Assembly (NCBI GenBank): GCA_028023455.1
Contig: JAQFVV010006215.1
Location: 7,237,230 to 7,301,229 of the forward strand
DNA length: 64,000 bases
Source: Epiperipatus broadwayi
Lineage: Eukaryota; Onychophora; Udeonychophora; Euonychophora; Peripatidae
Direction: 5' to 3'
A program made the translations under genes and the position numbers. Shown one piece after another: positions 57,882 to 64,000 of this stretch. The stretch's first letter is position 1, and each line of letters starts with the position of its first letter. The notes under the pieces were generated by a model. It ran no database searches. It was not told the origin of the DNA and saw only the letters and a list, made by a program, of their open reading frames with translations.

Positions 57882-60119
57882 ATGAGTCATAGCTATAATC
57901 TCCTAGAAAGGGAAAACGTCAGGTCAACCCGGCTAACAAGATCGCACAGCAATAGTAACGTAAAGCAATCTATTTCCATGCTTAACATAAGCCCTAATGA
58001 AAAAAATAATAATATAAGCTATCAAAATTACTCTAAATCGGTTGATACAAAGCAGGAAGGCCTTGGCTTTCTTAATAAAAAAAAAAGTAAAAGCATTCAG
58101 CAATCAAAAGAAACTCTTGTGAATCCAAACAAAAATAACACGACCGTGATTTCTAAAATGCAAAAAGTTGTTACGGTAAATTCGACCGTAAACCTTAAAA
58201 AATCAGAATTTCCCACTAATATCTCACAAGACCTATCTAAACCTATCAATGCACCTGAAAACCCACATACTAAACACCCAAAACAACGTCATATGTCCAA
58301 AAATAGCCCAAATCTAGCAGAAAATCCTTTTGGAGATTTCAGCACGACAAGTTTTGAAAAGTTTTTAAATGAAGGTGGCGTATCACCGGTAACGACTATA
58401 GATCTCTGTAACGATTCTTTAGATGAACCAAAAATCACTTTACAAACAAAATCAAAAGCTCATAAAGGATAAATAAATAAAAATACTCAGCCGCAATCTG
58501 ATGGTTTTATACCCGTAAAACAAAATTCAAGTGGAAAATTCGATTCGAAATCCAATAGCAAAATACACAATTCGTATATCAATCCAATAATAAATTTAGG
58601 AAAACCGCTAGTATCACCGACTGAAATAAACTTTATTGAAACAGATTTTCCATGCATTAACGCCAATTTTCAAACCAATAACGCGATCTCTGACCACAAT
58701 CTAGCAGGTAATCATACTATAGGTTTTCAACCTTCAACATCAAATACCAATGTCAATTCCAACCTAACAAAAAATCGAAGCTATGCTACGGTATTGGGAA
58801 ACAATAAATCTAAAGCCCATATCCAAGAAGCAACTGAACCAGATATTCAACACAATGTCATGGACTTCATTGATGATGATAACCTTATCTCAATCAATGA
58901 TGAGATCAACACAGAACCATACCAACTTTCCCAGTCCTATATGAACAATTATGAAGCCATAAGCCAAGAATTTAATTCTAGAATTCCTTCAGTGTTATTT
59001 AATTCCTTCCTCAACTACCACAGCGATAACACATTGATTCTAACCACCACTAACGACCTCTGTCAGATATTCACTTTTCCAATGGATGATCTCTTTCTGC
59101 TTCTTAAAAGTCTTCAATTAACAGAATCTATTCGCAGGGTCTATCACCACCCTAACAGATGCTACTTCATTATTGAGTTTCAGAATCTACTACAGAAAGA
59201 ACTCTTTAAAAGACAACAACTGTTCTTAAAAGACCGATATCTCATCAAAATAGATATGAATAAACCAAGAACAGCCTATGGAATAGCACGTAACTGCTAC
59301 TTTAATTTCACTGATGCTGATCTACAGAGGCTGCTTGCTAGATATGGTGTGTTAACTAGTTTCAAGTACCTCGCAGAGAGAAGGGTAGATATTGAGCTTC
59401 CATCCAACAGTGCTGCCTTCTCTCTCAAGCTCAATCAAGGCGTCACTCCATCGGATATTCCTATAACTCTGGAAGAAAAAAAATGTCCAATTTACATGGC
59501 TATTCAAGGTGTACAACCTCAGTGTTTCCATTGTGGAGACCGATCACATCTTGTAAGGTCATGCCCAAACAGAATTTGTGATGTCTGCAACAGTAGGAAA
59601 AGCAAAAATCATAGATGCAAAAAAAATACGCAAAACTTAATTCAGCTATCATATTCTTCACCCACTAACACAGAGGAACACATAAAAGGGCAGATACAAG
59701 ACTCCAACACTGACTCACTGTTGGAAAACAATCTAGAAATGGACCATCGCACTTCAAGCAACTCATCTAATGATTACACACCGGTCAAACAATTCCAGCC
59801 TCCCATTCTACAACACAAGACACAAAACCACACCAGCACCCATATGAACCCAAAACAAACATCAGCTACCAACATGACACCCCAGAAGATGCAAGAAGCA
59901 TTCAAAACTCACTCAAAGGAAGATCATCCAACAAAAGCTCCCAACAGTGAACCATTATCAACAAAGCAAACTCTTTCAGTCACAAAGTCTCAACAAGAAC
60001 ATCCCATTCCAAACAACAAAAGAAAAACCCAAGACTCATCCAGCTCGCAGCCAGAAGACATTAACTCATCTACAGCTGACTCGGACAATGATGACAAAAA
60101 CAACAAACAAGCAACTTGA
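57882..60119 (+). pseudogene. LINE ORF1 (gag-like, CCHC zinc knuckle), one in-frame stop
   Basis: The frame starts at ATG 57882 and runs to TGA 60117-60119, interrupted only by TAA at 58470-58472. From 58473 onward I read no further stop, so both halves are one ORF of about 745 codons. The first third is Ser/Asn/Lys-rich and disordered-looking. The middle (about residues 370-530) is folded, with an RRM-like alternation of hydrophobic strands. At about residue 547 comes CFHCGDRSHLVRSCPNRIC, a CX2CX4HX4C knuckle, with a second Cys/His cluster (CDVCNSRKSKNHRC). The tail is Gln/Thr/Ser-rich. The role would be binding the element's own RNA. The lone stop may be a recent mutation. Confidence 0.8.
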
Positions 60120-60349
60120 GAAAAAAGAGAGAAAAAAGAACTAAACTAGCTCAATCACTCAGCACACAAGAAAGCAGCTCTTCCCAAAACACAGCTTTTG
60201 AAAATGATCACCATGAAGATAAACACAATTCCAACCCCTACTTAAGCTCCAAAATACCTGTTCCAACTCAACTGGTAATGGTGTCACATGACCCTGACAA
60301 ACCACTTAGTGAAAATCAGAATTTTATGTCAATAATCTCCCCTATGTGA
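60116..60349 (+). other. Possible C-terminal extension of ORF1 in another frame
   Basis: Immediately after the ORF1 stop, the +2 frame stays open to 60349 with Ser/Gln/Asn-rich sequence (SLSTQESSSSQNTAFEN) like the ORF1 tail. The junction is in an A-rich purine run (GAGAAAAAAGAGAGAAAAAAG). A lost or gained base there could have shortened ORF1, in which case the ancestral protein ended at 60349, only about 50 bases before ORF2. Low-complexity sequence makes this uncertain. Confidence 0.35.
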
Positions 60350-60403
60350 TGTACTAATCACAGCTTAGTATACATAACCTACAAATCTCTGTAACAACTC
60401 AAC

Positions 60404-63400
60404 ATGCTTATTAAATTGGCCGGAATAAACATAAGGGGTTTTAACTCTCTGGGCCGTGTCTTTGCACTTAAAAGATGGCTAGACAAAACAGACCTCCACA
60501 TAGTCTGTCTATCCGAAACTAAATTACATATAAACTCAAATTACCAAATAACTCAATTGATGCAACAATATGGTCTATTTCATTATGTACCCTCAAACAC
60601 AGCATCTTCTGGAGTTGCTCAATAAGAACCTGACCTACAGCTCTTTCAGAACACTACACCTTAGCAATGATCTATTGGTCATTAACTTCACTTTTGGAAA
60701 TATGGCAATAAATATCATTTACTTGTACATCAGAAATGATGCTTACTCAGCACAACTAGTAATCAATAAAATCAATTCTCTTCTCTCTTCAGATGCCTCT
60801 CCTATTGTTTTTTTTTGGTGACTTCAATATGAGTTACGATAACTTCAACAAAAAACATCTTCACTTAATTAATAGAGTCCTCTTGTGTGTAGAGGGGTTT
60901 TTCCCTCCTGGATCATTCTCCTTCTACACACTGCAAAAGAAATCCCTAATTGGCCTTCTCTACTATTCACCTGAACTTCACTTTGACATATGCGCCAAGC
61001 TTCAATTGGTATCCTTCACTGATCATTTAGCTCTTCTAATTTCACTTCATATAGATCCCACCACCGCAGTTCATAAAGATTATACACCTACCATCAGACT
61101 ACTCAACAAAGCAGCAACTCCAGAACTCATTTTCTCTGAAGCATATATCTTGTTCCAAAAAATCAAAATTCTTACTTTGCCTCCACTACAGGCTTGGTCA
61201 TCTTTCACCGGTATATTGAGCTCACTCGTAGACTCATACACAAAGAAAACCAAAGGTCCAACTCAACTATTAAAAGATTTGGATGCCATAAACAACAGGT
61301 TAAAATCTCTACACCATATTGACATTCATCCCCAAGATATTTTGGAGCTAAAAACTTAATACCATAACAAGCAAAAGGTCCTCGCGCATTACATTGCTAC
61401 TAAAAGGTCTAAAATCTTCTTGGCCAACCAGCATAGCTGGACCCACAGCTACATTCGCTGGGCAATTGGTTCGGTGGCCAGACCCACACCTACTTCATTG
61501 TCAGTAGATCAAGGTTGCCTCAGTGGCCCAGAAATGCTTGCAAAGATTCATGAACACTTTCAGGCCAGGCTACAGAATTATAATTTTGGAATTGGAAACA
61601 TCTGGAATCACTTGGAAGATGGGATCGCTCATGATATCAGTGAAAATCAGATAATCCAAAAGCTCATGGCCTATCCGGAGAGTGTTCATCCGGGACTCCC
61701 ATGGAATTCCGAGATTTGTACTTGTCCACCTGAGACATTTCACAGCCCCCATTGTACTGTGGATGATAGATGTTCTGGCAGGAGAGTTTCAAAACATTCC
61801 AGACCTGTACCCTGTGGCCCTCGTTCCTTTCCTAAAAAAGCCCATCAATCCCTCTACCCTATCCAACATAAGGTCCATTTCCATGATTCCCCTCCTAATT
61901 AAGATCATTGAGGCCATAGTCAAGGACAAAATCCAAGATCAACTCTATACACACATCAAGCCATATCAATTTGCACGTAAGGGCTCTTCCACCACGGATG
62001 CAGCACAGCGTTTTCTTCTTCTGGTAGAACACATCAGACTGCACAAAAAATCCAAGCCTATAGTTATTCAACTTGACTTTGCCTCAGCTTTTGACTCTGT
62101 TATACCCACTGTCCTACTCCAGACTCTCCTTGATTATCAAGTCCCTGGCATCTATACCAGAATTATTGGTAATCTGCTTTTGAACAGATCTATCTTTACG
62201 TCACTGGATGGAAGACTGTCCAATGGTTTCAGACCTCATCTTTCCATTCCCCAGGGATCGCCACTCGCCACTCTCTGCTTCATCACCTATATAAATCCTA
62301 TGCTCAGAGAGATTGAGCGCAGACTCCCTGGAATTTTCGTGCCAGCCCTGAAACATCATGTACAACACATAACTTATGTTGATGATGTCACCATCGTCCT
62401 CCCCAATAAAACTCACCTTCCAACACTCACACAAATCATTGATAAATATTCAAAGAAACTAAATCTGAACATCAACTACAGTAAGTCCTCCATGTGGAAA
62501 ATCAGTACTGGCTCAGTGATTCCGTCAGTCTTTACAGCTGAGCCACAACTCTTCCTCGGTTTTCCTATGGCCAAGTCCAGACTTGCTATGGCAAAAGATA
62601 TCCAACACTCCATCTTGGAAAAAACTAGCAAAGTGGTTCGATCTTTATCCCGAATCTCTCTTTCCCTGCCGGGCAAAGTAGCCCTTCTCAACATGCTGGT
62701 GTTTCTGAGATTGAATTATTATCTTCCCATAATTAAACCCACTAAAGCATTTCAGTCGTCAATGAACTCACTGTGTTCAAAGCTCATGTGGAGTGGAAAG
62801 ATTGTTGCCATCAGCATCTGTAAGATGCAAATGCCCAGAGAGTTAAATGGACTTGGATTGCACTCTGTTTCAACAATCTATTTACAGAAGGCAATTGCAG
62901 TTCTACGTGCAATTCACTTAAAACAGCCAGAACTAAACCTAGCCACTCCAGTGGAACCTACAGACATACCGCCACCTCTTGCTAGCAGATGGGCCACAAT
63001 TATTTGGTTACATGTCACCAAGCTGATAAATCTATCTAAAACCTCTTTTGAAGGTAAAATAACCTACTGGCAGGCCTATAACCTCAGATTTCAAAACCAG
63101 ACTGCCCTCCTGACCACATTGAACATAGACAATAAACCATTGCTTAAAAAATTAAAGAACTGGTTTGTTGAACCAAAATACATAGATTTTATCTTAAAGC
63201 TCAACATCTCATCCTTACCCACTAACCATTTCTTAGTATGGAAAAGAGGATTCACCAAAATCAATCCTCAATGCCAGCTATGTAATACTGCCGATGAAAC
63301 CATCCAAAATTTACTTTATAACTGTCCGTTTCTTTTCCAAATCAGAAACTTCATCACAGAGAAAGTTACATCTGACATCGGAGAAGCCTTAAATATCCAG

Positions 63401-63622
63401 AATGCCATCAAGACAGGAATTTTTTCTCTTATCCGATTCTCCGTCTTCCTTATCTTTGCAGTCTGGTTGACCAGATGTGAATGTGTTTTCCGTCATTCAG
63501 GATCTTCAGTCACAGAGACCTTTATAGGTCTTGTCAAGAGCATAAGTGCCAGGGACCGGCTGCTTGCACCAGAATGGTTATACAAAGAGACTTGGTCCAG
63601 GATTGATCTACCAAGCGTTTGA
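60404..63622 (+). pseudogene. LINE ORF2: endonuclease and reverse transcriptase, frameshifted
   Basis: ATG at 60404, final TGA at 63620-63622, about 1,070 codons in total. Endonuclease blocks: GINIRGFN (60422), SETKL (60511), GDFN (about 60819) and SFTDHLALL (about 61012). Reverse transcriptase: motif A QLDFASAFDS (about 62068), motif B IPQGSPLATL (about 62248), motif C YVDDV (about 62374). The C-terminal CQLCNTADETIQNLLYNC at about 63272 is the CCHC-type region, but the usual His before LL is Asn. Frames change near 60610, near 60810 (at a T-run) and near 61690, and TAA at 61357-61359 breaks the second part. The RT core itself (61690-63622) is uninterrupted. Confidence 0.82.
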
Positions 63623-63699
63623 TCTTATGAACTTTCGCAATCAGTCATTGCAGTATACCATGTATGAAAACAGTATCATGAAACCATGTAAACATTGTT

Positions 63700-63705
63700 A
63701 ATAAA
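63700..63705 (+). promoter_or_regulatory. LINE polyadenylation signal
   Basis: AATAAA 15 bases before an A run starting at 63720, about 80 bases after the ORF2 stop. The spacing is normal for a retroposed transcript end. Confidence 0.75.
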
Positions 63706-63726
63706 ATTTTTTGTTTTTTAAAAAAA

Positions 63727-63743
63727 AAAAAAGGGTAAAAGTT
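63727..63743. repeat. Target-site duplication, right of the LINE
   Basis: AAAAAAGGGTAAAAGTT, identical to 57717-57733. The leading A residues overlap the poly-A tail, so the exact tail length is ambiguous by up to six bases. Confidence 0.85.
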
Positions 63744-64000
63744 CACTATAACGGTCTATGGTTGTTTGCCCTCTATTGTTTAAAATTTAAACTAAATTGC
63801 TTGAGAATCTGACATGTATGTTATTATATTACAAATAAATTAAAATTTAATCAAATGTAAAAGATAATAATAAAAAAAAAAACCTTTTAAATGTTGAATT
63901 AATTACACGACATTAATTAAAATAATTACTTTTAATTTCTTTGAAAGTTAAGATTTTAAACTGTCTACAACTTAAGAATTTAAAATAAAAAAATATATGC
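63744..64000. other. Right edge, AT-rich intron
   Basis: Sequence returns to the very AT-rich background of the ODR4 intron. Nothing recognised. Confidence 0.4.

Larger units (their letters stand above)
57734..63730 (+). mobile_element. Near full-length ~6-kb LINE with 17-bp target duplication
   Basis: Bounded by the 17-bp direct repeat, it has a short leader (57734-57881), ORF1 with a CCHC knuckle, ORF2 with an endonuclease, reverse transcriptase and C-terminal Cys-rich region, an AATAAA at 63700 and a poly-A run. Composition is clearly less AT-rich than the flanks. ORF1 has one stop, and ORF2 has about three frameshifts and one stop, so this copy is inactive as read. Because most of the element stays colinear and both duplication copies are identical, the insertion is fairly young. 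The RT motif IPQGSPL resembles the Jockey/I/CR1 side and the CCHC ORF1 also occurs in Tx1-type elements, so I do not assign a clade. It is antisense to ODR4. Confidence 0.85.

Noticed and set aside
1-64000. CRISPR arrays, riboswitches, bacterial promoters or operons
   Set aside because: The repeats have no regular short spacers and the sequence is clearly spliced animal DNA.

Overview
This window is nuclear DNA of an animal. It is very AT-rich, has spliced exons with GT/AG borders and long introns, and is packed with decayed transposable elements. There are no operons, prokaryotic ribosome sites, CRISPR arrays or clear intact tRNA/rRNA genes. The species cannot be named from sequence alone. 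The mix of RTE-type and CCHC-type LINEs, Penelope-like elements, hAT and TTAA-targeting elements, tRNA-related repeats and 10-kb-scale introns fits a large-genome invertebrate (a mollusc, arachnid or cnidarian is possible).

The one host gene I can reconstruct is on the minus strand: the 3' two thirds of ODR4 (odr-4 homologue, an ER-membrane partner of the UFM1 protease UFSP2). Eight coding exons at 53955-53991, 45949-46086, 45688-45861, 41984-42106, 37506-37593, 36965-37147, 20598-20693 and 5669-5733 join in phase at every junction. They give about 300 residues ending in a C-terminal membrane anchor. The 5' exons lie beyond the right edge of the window. Nearly everything else from 5.7 to 64 kb is intron of this gene. 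Two weaker minus-strand exon candidates, at 6160-6502 and 2001-2114, are not identified.

Layout. 43-1868: non-autonomous hAT element outside the gene. 1869-5668: 3' flank. 7.1-11.3 kb: an RTE fragment, then an array of a ~450-bp tRNA-related repeat split exactly at TTAA by a 2,025-bp element that carries a promoter-like end and a spliced acidic first exon. 13-14.5 kb: LINE and Penelope relics. 17.65-19.8 kb: 5'-truncated RTE. 20.1-21.1 kb: two long palindromes. 29.2-30 kb: second RTE relic. 31.4-36.9 kb: palindromes, a hAT transposase pseudogene and a foldback MITE nested in it. 42.7-44.8 kb: paired tRNA-derived SINEs and a single ~450-bp repeat unit. 49.7-51.4 kb: second array of that repeat with an inverted terminal unit. 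52.1-53.8 kb: Penelope and RT fragments and a palindrome. 57.73-63.73 kb: an almost full-length ~6-kb LINE with a 17-bp target duplication, inserted antisense to ODR4, its two ORFs broken by one stop and several frameshifts.

The recognisable elements do not form a single functional cluster. They are successive insertions into the introns of one conserved gene, and nested insertions give a relative order for some of them.
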